This document shows positions 1-7,611 of a stretch of DNA of 33,237 nucleotides, one piece after another. Every line of letters starts with the position of its first letter. The stretch's first letter is position 1. The stretch comes from Calidithermus chliarophilus DSM 9957 (GTDB lineage Bacteria > Deinococcota > Deinococci > Deinococcales > Thermaceae). The notes under the pieces were generated by a model that saw only the letters and a program-made list of their open reading frames with translations, ran no database searches and was not told the origin of the DNA. A program made the translations under genes and the position numbers. Location: positions 1,403,258 through 1,436,494 of the forward strand of contig NZ_KE387023.1 of the NCBI RefSeq assembly GCF_000430045.1, given 5' to 3'.

Positions 1-393
1 AACCCCGGCAGCAACCGCTCGGTGGGCATCGTCACCCTGCCCATGGTCCAGGAGGACCCCCGCCTGCAGGGCGGGATCGTCGGGGCCCTGCAGGCCGCCG
101 GCCTGAGCCCCTTCTGGCCCGACCTCCCCCCGGCCAAGCTGCGCGAGGAGGGCGCCCGGGTCGAGATCCCCCTCGACCTGCCGACCGACCTCGAGTTCGC
201 CGGCGCCAGCCGCTACCTCTCCCGCCTGGGCAAGGTCAAGGCCGTGATCTACCTGATGGTCCCCGGCTCCGACCCCATCCCCAACCTCGCCCGCAAACTC
301 TCCCAGCGCCTCCACAAGCCCCACTCCACCCTCACCGTGGGCGAGGACTGGGGCGAGCCGTTGGCAGAACTGGCACGGCAGGTGGGGGGGTAG
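1..393 (+). CDS. C-terminal part of an unrecognised protein (5' end outside window)
   Basis: The frame is open from the first base, so this is the 3' end of a longer gene; the ATG at 22 is unlikely to be the real start. The visible part is about 130 residues, soluble and without membrane segments or signal. It has alternating hydrophobic and charged stretches (VKAVIYLMVPGSDPIPN, then ARKLSQRLHKPHSTLTVGEDWG), suggesting an alpha/beta domain. I do not recognise the family. The stop TAG is at 391-393, and a heptamer-repeat array begins 12 bases later. Coding potential is well supported by third-position GC and amino-acid composition; function is unknown. Confidence 0.7.
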   Translation, partial: NPGSNRSVGIVTLPMVQEDPRLQGGIVGALQAAGLSPFWPDLPPAKLREEGARVEIPLDLPTDLEFAGASRYLSRLGKVKAVIYLMVPGSDPIPNLARKLSQRLHKPHSTLTVGEDWGEPLAELARQVGG

Positions 394-405
394 GGTAAAA
401 CGGGA

Positions 406-475
406 AGCGATAAGCCTTCAGCGGTCAGCTTTCAGCCGTCAGCCGTCAGCCGTCAGCGAAGGGCGAAAGGCTCGT
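406..475. repeat. Heptamer-repeat array 1a (10 units, minus orientation)
   Basis: Ten 7-bp units in one register. Read on the minus strand they begin acgagcc, tttcgcc, cttcgct and continue with gacggct three times, then gaaagct, gaccgct, gaaggct, tatcgct. The same module order (acgagcc, tttcgct, gacggct) ends the array at 8211-8378. Confidence 0.85.
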
Positions 476-497
476 GGTGAAAGGCACCCTGCCCCTT

Positions 498-553
498 CCC
501 TCCCCGCCGGCGGGGAGGGGGTATCCCCCCCTGGCCCCCCTTGCTAAGGGGGG
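498..553. repeat. Double GC-rich hairpin of the repeat island upstream of the ABC operon
   Basis: Two hairpins: ccctcccc/ggggaggg at 498-519 with loop gccggc, and cccccctt/aagggggg at 535-553 with loop gct. The same pair in reversed order and orientation lies at 4640-4693, downstream of the ABC operon. Neither is followed by a clear T-run. Confidence 0.7.
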
Positions 554-576
554 TGAAGAAGGGGCGTTTGGCATTT

Positions 577-625
577 AGCTATCGGCTATCAGCTATCGAC
601 CATCGACCATCGACCACCGACAACC
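577..625. repeat. Heptamer-repeat array 1b (7 units)
   Basis: Seven units in register: agctatc, ggctatc, agctatc, gaccatc, gaccatc, gaccacc, gacaacc. With array 1a and the hairpins it fills most of the 396-base gap 394-789. The rest of the gap (626-789) is the ABC-operon leader, with a hairpin (ctccgc/gcggag near 754-771) just before the ribosome site; no convincing promoter was identified. Confidence 0.85.
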
Positions 626-789
626 AACGTCCCCCAGCCTCCCGCTGCAATTCAAAACTTTGCTTGGCTCTAGAGTAGAACTTTGCTACCATCTAAATTC
701 TGACGACCCGGTTCGGTGGACGGCAGAAAGCGCCAAAAAACAAGGTTTGAGGGGCTCCGCGTATTGGCGGAGGAGCAGCACGGAGGCCA

Positions 790-2535
790 ATGAAAACGGA
801 TCAGTCGGTATGGGGAATGCTGCGGGAGTTGTCGCCGTACTTCCGCCGCTATGCCCGGCCCTACTTCTGGGGTTTGTTGGCCGGGCTTACGGGCATCGGG
901 TTTAACGTGTTGACCCCCTACTTCCTGGGGCGGGCGATCGACGCCATCCGGGTGGGGGAGGCCTACCTGCCGTACGTGGGCATGATCGTGGGGGCGGCGG
1001 TGCTGACGGGTTTGCTCTCGTACACCAACCGCCAGCTCGCCATCGTCGCCAGCCGCTACATCGAGCACGACCTGCGCATGGACCTCTTCAAGCACCTCAT
1101 GGCCCTGGACGCGTACTACTACGGCAAGAGCCGGGTGGGCGACCTGGTCAACAAGATGAACACCGACATGGGCGCGGTGCGCGAGATGATGGCGGGCGGA
1201 GTGAACATGGGAACGCGCATCGTGGCGGGCCTGTTGTTCACCTTCATCTCGATGTACCTGGTCAACTGGAAGCTGGCCGCCGTCCTGACCCTGATTGTGC
1301 CCCTGATCATCGTGATCATGCGCTTCGTGCTGCGGGTGATCGACCGGCGTTACCGCGAGAGCCAGGAGGTCTTCGACCAGATCTCCACCCGTGCGCAGGA
1401 GAACTTCTCGGGCATCCGGGTGGTGAAGGGCTTCGCCCTCGAGCAGCGCGAGCTCGCCGCCTTCCAGACCCTCAACCGCCAGTACATCGACAAGAGCCTG
1501 GCCCTCGCGCGCATCGAAGGCCCCATGCTGTGGTCGCTGATGGGGCTGCTGATGGGCTTCGCGGTGCTCACCGTGCTGTGGCTGGGCGGGGGCTACGTGA
1601 TCCGGGGCGAGATGTCGGTGGGGCAGTTGGTGCAGTTCAACGCCTACTTGCTGCAACTGTCCTGGCCGGTGCTGGGGCTGGGCTTCGTGCTCTCGATGTT
1701 CCAGCGGGCCGCCACGAGCTACAAGCGCCTGCGCGAGCTGCTCGACGAGAAGCCCCGCATCCAGGACCCCGAGCGCCCCGTGGAAGTGGGCGAGCTCGGC
1801 GGCGAGGTCAAGTTCGAGGGGGTGAGCCTCGAGCTCGGCGGGCGCACCCTGCTCAAGGACATCACCCTCACCATCCCTGAGGGCATGACCCTGGGCGTCA
1901 CCGGGCGCACCGGCAGCGGCAAGACCCTGCTGGTGAGCCTGATCCCGCGGCTGCTCGAGGCCAGCCGGGGCCGGGTGCTCGTCGGCGGCCACGACGTGCG
2001 CGACCTCCCCCTCTCCGCGCTGCGCCAGGCGGTGGGCATGGTGCCGCAGGAGCCCTTCCTCTTCTCCGACAGCCTGGCCGAGAACATCGCCTTCGGCCTG
2101 CCCGCCGTCGACGGCGAGCGGGTGGAGTGGGCCGCGAAGCTGGCCGGGGTCCACGACGACATCGTGGGCTTCCCCAAGGGCTACGACACCTCGCTGGGCG
2201 AGCGCGGCGTGACGCTGTCGGGCGGGCAGCGGCAGCGCACCGCGCTGGCGCGGGCGCTGGCCAAGCGGCCCAAGGTGCTCATCCTCGACGACGCCATGAG
2301 CGCGGTGGACACCGAGACCGAGGCGCGCATCCTGGGCGGGCTCAAGCAGGTGCTGGGCCAGCAGACCACGCTGCTCATCGCCCACCGCACCAGCACCCTG
2401 AGGTACGCCGACTGGATCGTGGTGCTCGACCAGGGCCGCATCGCCGAGGAGGGCACCCACGAGATGCTGCTGGAGCAGGGCGGCCTCTACGCCGAGCTCG
2501 ACCGCATCCAGCGGCTGCAGGCGGAGGTGGAGTGA
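790..2535 (+). CDS. ABC exporter half-transporter with degenerate Walker B (TmrB-like)
   Basis: Fused permease and ATPase of 581 residues. The N-terminal part (about 15-310) carries six membrane helices of the type I exporter fold. The nucleotide-binding domain has Walker A GRTGSGKT at 372-379, signature LSGGQ at 476-480, Walker B ending ILDD with D500 and D501, and the H-loop in LIAHRTSTL. Position 501, normally the catalytic Glu, is Asp, so this subunit supplies a degenerate Walker B. The partner gene supplies a canonical Glu but an altered signature, the pattern of heterodimeric exporters such as Thermus TmrAB. The start is the ATG after GGAGG at 782-786. It probably exports lipophilic compounds or peptides; the substrate cannot be read from sequence. 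Confidence 0.93.
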   Translation: MKTDQSVWGMLRELSPYFRRYARPYFWGLLAGLTGIGFNVLTPYFLGRAIDAIRVGEAYLPYVGMIVGAAVLTGLLSYTNRQLAIVASRYIEHDLRMDLFKHLMALDAYYYGKSRVGDLVNKMNTDMGAVREMMAGGVNMGTRIVAGLLFTFISMYLVNWKLAAVLTLIVPLIIVIMRFVLRVIDRRYRESQEVFDQISTRAQENFSGIRVVKGFALEQRELAAFQTLNRQYIDKSLALARIEGPMLWSLMGLLMGFAVLTVLWLGGGYVIRGEMSVGQLVQFNAYLLQLSWPVLGLGFVLSMFQRAATSYKRLRELLDEKPRIQDPERPVEVGELGGEVKFEGVSLELGGRTLLKDITLTIPEGMTLGVTGRTGSGKTLLVSLIPRLLEASRGRVLVGGHDVRDLPLSALRQAVGMVPQEPFLFSDSLAENIAFGLPAVDGERVEWAAKLAGVHDDIVGFPKGYDTSLGERGVTLSGGQRQRTALARALAKRPKVLILDDAMSAVDTETEARILGGLKQVLGQQTTLLIAHRTSTLRYADWIVVLDQGRIAEEGTHEMLLEQGGLYAELDRIQRLQAEVE

Positions 2536-2542
2536 TGGTGCC

Positions 2543-2570
2543 GAACGCCCAACGTCGAACGCCCAACGCC
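2543..2570. repeat. Heptamer-repeat array 2a
   Basis: Four units in register (gaacgcc, caacgtc, gaacgcc, caacgcc), one heptamer after the stop codon of the first ABC gene. It is inverted relative to array 2b in the same gap, so the transcript between the two ABC genes could fold back. Confidence 0.75.
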
Positions 2571-2646
2571 AAAAGCTTCTCTCCCGCTTCGGTTGAGGTA
2601 ATGATCTCGAGGCCCGCTTATCCATCGACTCTGCATCCCCACGCCT

Positions 2647-2688
2647 GGCGTTTAGCCTTGGGCGTTAGGCGTTGGGCGTTAGGCGATT
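2647..2688. repeat. Heptamer-repeat array 2b (inverted)
   Basis: Six units in register on the plus strand: ggcgttt, agccttg, ggcgtta, ggcgttg, ggcgtta, ggcgatt. It ends three bases before the second ABC start codon, where a ribosome-binding site would be expected. Confidence 0.75.
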
Positions 2689-2691
2689 GCT

Positions 2692-4545
2692 ATGCATGAA
2701 GAAGAAGCCTTTAAAAAATCCTTCGACGCCCGGCTGGCCCGCCGCATCCTGACCTACGTGCGCCCCTACCGCCTGCAGGTGGCGCTGGCGCTGGTCTGCC
2801 TTCTGGTGGGCACGCTGACCACGGCGGCCACCCCGCTGTTCCTGAAGTACGCCATCGACAACGCCATCCTGCCGCAGCAGGCGCTCGAGCTCGCCCAGCG
2901 CTACCAACTGCTGCTCTACATCAGCCTGGCCTTCCTGGGCGTGCGTGTCCTCGACTTCTTCGCCCGCTACGGCCAGATCTACCTCATCAGTTGGGTCGGG
3001 CAGCACGTGCTCTTCGACCTGCGCAGCGAGATCTTCTCCAAGCTGCAGCGGCTGCACCTGGGCTACTTCGACAAGAACCCGGTGGGCCGCCTGATGACCC
3101 GTATCACCTCCGACGTCGACGCCATCAACCAGTTCATCACCGGCGGGCTGGTGGGCCTCATCGCCGACATCTTCCTGCTGGCGGGCATCATGGGCTTCAT
3201 GATCGCGCTCGACTGGAAGCTCTCGCTGGTGGCCTTCACCGTGATCCCGGTGCTGCTGGCGGTGACGACCTGGATCCGCAACGGCATGCGCGAGTCCTAC
3301 CGCGAGATGCGCCTGCGGCTGGCGAAGCTCAACGCCTCCTTGCAGGAGAACCTCTCGGGCGTGCAGACCACCCAGCTCTTCAGCCGCGAGCCGCGCAACG
3401 TGGCGGGCTTCGCGGGCCTGTCGCTGGACCTGCGGGCCTCGTGGGTCAAGATCATCTTCTGGTTCGCGCTGTTCTTCCCGATCGTGGGCTTCTTGGGCGA
3501 GTCCACGGTGGCGCTGGTGCTGTGGTACGGCGGGGGCCAGGTGGTGCAGCAGGCCCTCACGCTGGGCCTGCTGGTGGCCTTCGTGGACTACGTGCGGCAG
3601 TTCTTCCAGCCCCTGCAAGACCTCTCCGAGAAGTTCAACATCTTCCAGGCCGCCATGGCCTCGGCCGAGCGCATCTTCGGCCTGCTCGACACGCCCGAGG
3701 AGGTCTCCGACCGCTCCGGGGCCATCCGGGTCGAGCGCTTCCGCGGCCAGATCGACTTCGAGGACGTGTGGTTCGCCTACGGCAAGCGCGGCGAGCCCAA
3801 GCCCGACGGCACCAAGGCCAACACCCCCAAGCAGCTCGAGGCCGAGGCCGAGGACTGGGACTGGGTGCTGCGCGGCGTGTCCTTCCGGATCCGCCCCGGC
3901 GAGAAGATCGCCCTGGTGGGGGCCACCGGCGCGGGCAAGACCAGCGTCATCAGCCTGATCGCCCGCTTCTACGACGTGCAGCGGGGTGCCGTCAAGATCG
4001 ACGGCCAGGACGTGCGTGACTACCTCCAGCGCGACCTGCGCCGCGCCATCGGCATCGTGCTGCAAGACCCCTTCCTCTTCAGCGGCACCGTCGACTACAA
4101 CCTGCGCTTAGGCGACGAGAGCATTCCGCCGCAGCGGGTGGAGGAGGTCGCGAAGTTCGTGGGGGCCCACGAGTTCATCAGCGCCCTGCCGGGGGGCTAC
4201 CAGACCGTGCTGCACGAGCGCGGCGGCGGCCTCTCGACGGGCCAGAAGCAACTGCTCGCCCTCGCCCGGGCCATCCTGCACAACCCCGACATCCTGCTCA
4301 TCCTCGACGAGGCCACCGCCAACGTGGACTCCGAGACCGAGGCCAAGATCCAGGAAGCGTTGTGGCGGGTGATGGAGGGCCGCACCTCGGTCATCATCGC
4401 CCACCGCCTCTCAACGATTCGCCACGTGGACCGCATCCTGGTCTTCCGCAAGGGGAAGCTGCTCGAGGAGGGCAGCCACGAGGAGCTGCTGGCGAAGGGC
4501 GGGTATTACGCCAAGCTGTACGAGTTGCAGTACGCGCGCGGGTGA
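2692..4545 (+). CDS. ABC exporter half-transporter with canonical Walker B (TmrA-like)
   Basis: 617 residues: N-terminal six-helix exporter domain (about 25-320), then an ATPase domain with Walker A GATGAGKT at 410-417, Walker B ending LILDE with D539 and catalytic E540, and H-loop IIAHRLSTI. The signature is LSTGQ (514-518) instead of LSGGQ. In the dimer this altered signature faces the Walker A/B of the upstream subunit, so both defects fall in the same ATP site and the other site stays intact. An insertion of about 25 charged residues (KRGEPKPDGTKAN onward, near 365-390) sits early in the ATPase domain. The 156-base gap to the partner is filled with inverted heptamer repeats, and no ribosome site is visible before the ATG. 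Confidence 0.93.
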   Translation: MHEEEAFKKSFDARLARRILTYVRPYRLQVALALVCLLVGTLTTAATPLFLKYAIDNAILPQQALELAQRYQLLLYISLAFLGVRVLDFFARYGQIYLISWVGQHVLFDLRSEIFSKLQRLHLGYFDKNPVGRLMTRITSDVDAINQFITGGLVGLIADIFLLAGIMGFMIALDWKLSLVAFTVIPVLLAVTTWIRNGMRESYREMRLRLAKLNASLQENLSGVQTTQLFSREPRNVAGFAGLSLDLRASWVKIIFWFALFFPIVGFLGESTVALVLWYGGGQVVQQALTLGLLVAFVDYVRQFFQPLQDLSEKFNIFQAAMASAERIFGLLDTPEEVSDRSGAIRVERFRGQIDFEDVWFAYGKRGEPKPDGTKANTPKQLEAEAEDWDWVLRGVSFRIRPGEKIALVGATGAGKTSVISLIARFYDVQRGAVKIDGQDVRDYLQRDLRRAIGIVLQDPFLFSGTVDYNLRLGDESIPPQRVEEVAKFVGAHEFISALPGGYQTVLHERGGGLSTGQKQLLALARAILHNPDILLILDEATANVDSETEAKIQEALWRVMEGRTSVIIAHRLSTIRHVDRILVFRKGKLLEEGSHEELLAKGGYYAKLYELQYARG

Positions 4546-4552
4546 GAGGGTC

Positions 4553-4636
4553 GATAGCCGATAGCCAAACGCCCAACGCCTAACGCCGGTCGTACGTCCT
4601 ACGTCGTACGCGAGACGCAAAACGCAAGGCGCCTTG
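4553..4636. repeat. Heptamer-repeat array 3a (12 units, plus orientation)
   Basis: Twelve units in register, starting 7 bases after the second ABC stop codon: gatagcc twice, three acgcc-type units, then ggtcgta, cgtccta, cgtcgta, then cgcgaga, cgcaaaa, cgcaagg, cgccttg. The order of sub-families is the same as in arrays at 8211 and 9376. Confidence 0.9.
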
Positions 4637-4639
4637 TCA

Positions 4640-4693
4640 CCCCCCTTAGCAAGGGGGGCTGGGGGGATAAACCCTCCCCGCGCGCGGGGAGGG
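4640..4693. repeat. Double GC-rich hairpin downstream of the ABC operon
   Basis: cccccctt/aagggggg with loop agc at 4640-4658, and ccctcccc/ggggaggg at 4672-4693 with a further self-pairing gcgcgc centre. The first 19-mer is the exact reverse complement of the one at 535-553. It could act as a bidirectional terminator although no T-run follows. Confidence 0.7.
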
Positions 4694-4709
4694 CTGGGGG
4701 GGGTCCACC

Positions 4710-4758
4710 GCGAGCCACGAGCCTCCCGCTGATGGCTGACGGCTGATAGCTGACGGCT
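4710..4758. repeat. Heptamer-repeat array 3b (7 units)
   Basis: Units in register: gcgagcc, acgagcc, tcccgct, gatggct, gacggct, gatagct, gacggct. It is the same module as array 1a in opposite orientation, so the ABC operon is bracketed by inverted copies. Confidence 0.85.
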
Positions 4759-4796
4759 GCCTACCCCGCGCCCCCCACACCATTACCTTGCAGCCT

Positions 4797-4929
4797 CTTA
4801 TACCGGATTCAAAAAGATAATCGTCCAATCCAAAGACCTTCAGAGGCCATCTTTTTGAATCCTAGAGCGCTCCCTTCGGTCGGGTCAGTCCGTCACCGAA
4901 TGGTGACGGACTGACCGAATCTGGTATTA
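4797..4929. mobile_element. MITE-like element, copy 1
   Basis: About 130 bp bounded by near-perfect terminal inverted repeats (TATACCGGATTC at the left, GAATCTGGTATTA at the right; 11 of 13 match). Inside are two hairpins: ggattcaaaaagat paired with atctttttgaatcc (4805-4862), and ggtcagtccgtcacc paired with ggtgacggactgacc around 4883-4916. A second copy, inverted and about 35 bp longer in the middle, lies at 26320-26484. There is no coding capacity. The right end lies about 20 bp before the next gene and may contribute to its promoter. No clear target duplication is visible. Confidence 0.75.
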
Positions 4930-4947
4930 CACGGTAAACTCGTTGGG

Positions 4948-5670
4948 ATGAGCGCGACGCCACCTCGAGACCTCCTGGGCTTGTCGGGACGCATCGTGAT
5001 GGTCACGGGGGCGGGGCGGGGCTACGGCCGCTCCATCGCCCACGCCTACGGGCGCAACGGGGCGACCGTAGTCACCGTGGACCCTGACGTGGAGCTGGCT
5101 ACCGGGGTTGCCTCGGAGGTCGAGGCGCTGGGGGCCACGGCCATCCCCATCCGCGGCGACATGTCGGTGGTGCTCGACGTCATGACCACCTTCGAGAAGA
5201 TCGAGGAGCTGTTCGGGATGCTCGACGGCATCGTGCACGTGACCAGCGCCGAGAGCAAGACGGCCTTCGTGGAGCTGCTCGAGGGCGAATGGTACGACCT
5301 CCTCAACGCCGACGTGAAGTCGAGCCTCTACGTGCTGCAGCAGGGCCTGCGCTACCTCTCGGGCGGGGGCTTCGTGACCATCGTGCTGCCGCCTTTGCAC
5401 CGCGAGCAGCCGCACGTGGCCGCCATCCGGGGGGCGGTGACCGGGCTCATCGAGGGGGCCACGCGCATCTTCCCCTCCAACGTGCGGGTCAACGGGGTGG
5501 TGCCCAGCCGCGACCCCTCGAGCGAGGAGTACGACCAGGCCCTCGTGCGCGGCACCATCGGGCTGGGCTCGATGGTCTCGGAGGGCATCCGCGGGCAGTT
5601 GATGGAGGTGCTGCTCCCCGACCCGCCCCAGCCGCCCGAGCTCTACGACCTGCTGCGCGAATTGCCTTAG
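4948..5670 (+). CDS. SDR-fold protein lacking the catalytic tetrad
   Basis: 240 residues with a short-chain dehydrogenase/reductase Rossmann fold. The nucleotide-binding glycine motif TGAGRGYG and the following strand ending VVTVD are clear in the first 45 residues. The usual NNAG motif is replaced by VTSA. The catalytic Ser region reads VTIVLPPLHREQ, and the YxxxK motif is replaced by VAAIR, so Ser, Tyr and Lys are all missing. The family normally performs NAD(P)-dependent oxidoreduction; this member may only bind a nucleotide, or act as a structural or regulatory protein. The start ATG is 19 bases after the MITE-like element and has no strong ribosome site. Confidence 0.85.
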   Translation: MSATPPRDLLGLSGRIVMVTGAGRGYGRSIAHAYGRNGATVVTVDPDVELATGVASEVEALGATAIPIRGDMSVVLDVMTTFEKIEELFGMLDGIVHVTSAESKTAFVELLEGEWYDLLNADVKSSLYVLQQGLRYLSGGGFVTIVLPPLHREQPHVAAIRGAVTGLIEGATRIFPSNVRVNGVVPSRDPSSEEYDQALVRGTIGLGSMVSEGIRGQLMEVLLPDPPQPPELYDLLRELP

Positions 5671-5767
5671 TCACCCAGGTTGCTGTGAAGGCCGCCCTAC
5701 ACCGTATGCTGGACGCAGAGATGGCTGGAACCGCGTGCTCTTCGGCCCTGTGGCCTGGGGGTCGCCC

Positions 5768-6295
5768 GTGAATTGCCCGTACTGCGCCCATCCCGACACC
5801 CGCGTGCTCGACTCGCGCCCTTCCGACGAGGGCTCGGTGATCCGGCGGCGGCGCGAGTGCCCGGGCTGCAAGCGGCGCTTCACCACCTACGAGCGGGCCA
5901 ACGCCGAGCCGCTCATGGTCATCAAGCGCTCGGGGCGGCGCGAGCCCTTCGACCCCAACAAGCTGCTGCGCGGCCTCACCCTCGCCACCCAGAAGCGCAA
6001 GCTCGAGCCCGAGGTGCTCTACAAGTTCGCCTTCGGCTTCGAGGACACGGTGAAGGAGATGGAGATCACCTCCGAGGAGATCGGCTTGCGCGCGCTGGCC
6101 TTCCTGCGCGAGCTCGACCCCGTGGCCTACATCCGCTTCGCCTCGGTCTACCGCGAGTTCGCCTCCCCCGAGCAGTTCATCGAGGAGATCCGCCGCCTCG
6201 AGGGCGGCCAGGAACTCCTCCAGCGCCGCATCGAGGTGGACGAACCCGAGGAAGAGATGGACCTCGAGACGGCCGCGAAGCTGGGAACGGTCTGA
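5768..6295 (+). CDS. nrdR: Transcriptional repressor NrdR
   Basis: 175 residues, the usual length of NrdR, which represses ribonucleotide reductase genes by sensing ATP/dATP. The N-terminal zinc ribbon has C3, C6, C31 and C34, followed by RRFTTYER. The ATP-cone domain spans about 48-138 (KRSGRREPFDPNKLLRG onward). The GTG at 5768 was chosen because it gives the conserved (V/M)NCPYC start; an ATG 33 bases upstream would add a non-conserved extension. A weak promoter-like pair, TTGCTG (5680-5685) and TATGCT (5705-5710), has a long 19-bp spacer. The C-terminal tail after residue 150 is acidic and lineage-specific. Confidence 0.96.
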   Translation: MNCPYCAHPDTRVLDSRPSDEGSVIRRRRECPGCKRRFTTYERANAEPLMVIKRSGRREPFDPNKLLRGLTLATQKRKLEPEVLYKFAFGFEDTVKEMEITSEEIGLRALAFLRELDPVAYIRFASVYREFASPEQFIEEIRRLEGGQELLQRRIEVDEPEEEMDLETAAKLGTV

Positions 6296-6299
6296 CGCC

Positions 6300-6362
6300 G
6301 GTAGTGGATCGCCGATAGCCGGACGTCGAACGCCCAACGCTGAACGCAAAACGCAAAACGCA
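6300..6362. repeat. Heptamer-repeat array 4a (9 units)
   Basis: In register from just after the nrdR stop: ggtagtg, gatcgcc, gatagcc, ggacgtc, gaacgcc, caacgct, gaacgca, aaacgca, aaacgca. Confidence 0.85.
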
Positions 6363-6380
6363 CCCCCACCCTCACCCAGC

Positions 6381-6442
6381 CCCTCTCCCGCAGGAGAGGG
6401 TTCAGTTCACTTGAAGCAGCCCCTCGCGAGCGAGGGGCTGCT
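6381..6442. terminator. Two hairpins between convergent nrdR and the lipoprotein gene
   Basis: ccctctcc/ggagaggg with loop cgca (6381-6400), then a perfect 12-bp stem agcagcccctcg/cgaggggctgct with a 4-base loop (6415-6442). Position between converging genes suggests bidirectional termination, although neither side has a good T-run. Confidence 0.5.
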
Positions 6443-6470
6443 AGCTATCAGCTATCGACTATCGACAATT
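6443..6470. repeat. Heptamer-repeat array 4b (4 units, minus orientation)
   Basis: agctatc, agctatc, gactatc, gacaatt in register. On the minus strand it follows the lipoprotein stop codon by one base and has the same gatagtc/gatagct opening units as the array at 8211. Confidence 0.8.
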
Positions 6471-6471
6471 T

Positions 6472-7428
6472 CTAGTTGATCACCTTCCCGTCGAGGGTCA
6501 GCGTGTAGCTGCCGCAGCCGGTGAACTCCAGGCGCAGGTTGGCGCTCTGGCCCTTGGAGTCGTTGTAGGTGTAGACCACGGCGCCCTCGTCGAAGGGGAT
6601 CCACACGCCCTCGCCGGTGACGGCGGCGCAGCTCAGGGTGTAGTGGAGGGTGGGGTCGGTGTACCAGTTCCAGTTGTAGACGTCGGCGTTCTTCTGCACC
6701 GTCAGGGTGCCGGGCTTGTCCTTATCGACGGCGAAGTCGCCGGCCAGGACGGGCTTGCTGGGGTCGTCGGGGGCGTAGGTCTCGGTGGTGTCGAAGGTAG
6801 CACCCAGGGTGTTGGTCTGGCCCGCCTTGGTCTGTTTGGAGGTGAGGATGTAGTTCTTGTCGAGCTTGTAGAGGGCGGGGTCCTTGGAGTCGAGGGCGAA
6901 GCTGCCGTCGAAGCTACGCTCGACGGAGTAGTCGCCCTTGGTGGCCTTGTCGGAGAAGCCCTGGAAGCTCAGGCGGAAGCCGCTGTTCTTGAAGTTGTCG
7001 TCGTTGTCCTCCACCCGCAGCGCGCCCTTGAAGGCGTAGCTGTAGCCGTTGTGGTCGAGGGTGCAGTCGACCTTGAGCGTGGCGTCGGCGGGCACGAGGT
7101 CGGCGTCCTTGTCGGTGAAGGGCAGCGGCTCGACCTTGACCTCACAGCCGGCCTCGAGCGCCTGCCGCATGGGGATGCCCAGCCCCTCGAGCCCGCCCAG
7201 CACCTGGGCGTTGAGGCCGGCTTTGGCCGCGCTCTGCGGCACGATGCCGCTGGGGCCGCGCACCAGGCTGCTGCCCAGCGAAAGGTCGCGCAGGGCGACC
7301 GTCGCCGCGGCCTTGGCGGCTTCGGGAGTCATGGGCTTGCCGTTCTGCGGGGGTTGCTGCCCGCCGCAGGCCGCCAGCAATCCCGTCAGAGCCGTAGTCA
7401 CTACGATGGAGCGAAATGTGCTGCTCAT
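6472..7428 (-). CDS. Secreted lipoprotein of unknown function
   Basis: 318 residues. The N-terminus MSSTFRSIVVTTALTGLLAAC is a lipoprotein signal peptide with lipobox LLAAC (lipidated Cys at about residue 21), so the mature protein is anchored in a membrane on the outer face. The start ATG at 7428 was chosen over an upstream candidate because GGGAGG lies 8-13 bases before it and the signal peptide then begins correctly. The mature part is rich in Asp, Lys, Thr and Tyr with beta-strand-like alternation and two late Cys (CAAVTG, FTGCGSY), suggesting a beta-rich fold with a possible disulfide. I do not recognise a catalytic motif. It converges on nrdR. Confidence 0.88.
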   Translation of the reverse strand: MSSTFRSIVVTTALTGLLAACGGQQPPQNGKPMTPEAAKAAATVALRDLSLGSSLVRGPSGIVPQSAAKAGLNAQVLGGLEGLGIPMRQALEAGCEVKVEPLPFTDKDADLVPADATLKVDCTLDHNGYSYAFKGALRVEDNDDNFKNSGFRLSFQGFSDKATKGDYSVERSFDGSFALDSKDPALYKLDKNYILTSKQTKAGQTNTLGATFDTTETYAPDDPSKPVLAGDFAVDKDKPGTLTVQKNADVYNWNWYTDPTLHYTLSCAAVTGEGVWIPFDEGAVVYTYNDSKGQSANLRLEFTGCGSYTLTLDGKVIN

Positions 7429-7611
7429 AATTTTCCTCCCGCTCCCATGAAAGCAGGATTCTTTTTGAGTACCCACGGGCTTTGCCTCAAGCCGGGCTTT
7501 AGCTCAGGCTCAGGCTCGGGGCCGCTTTCGCCGGCAGGAGGCCCGTCGGGGAGCCAGCGTGAGCGTTCTCACCCTGGAGCGGTGCGGGATTAGGCTAGCG
7601 TTAGCGTCAGC

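Noticed and set aside
670-2625. Long minus-strand open frame opposite the first ABC gene
   Set aside because: It is the antisense shadow of a GC-rich gene; composition is His/Gln/Ala/Arg-rich without any family motif, and the plus-strand ABC signatures are unambiguous.
5680-5710. nrdR promoter TTGCTG ... TATGCT
   Set aside because: The 19-bp spacer is too long for a confident call; mentioned only in the nrdR entry.
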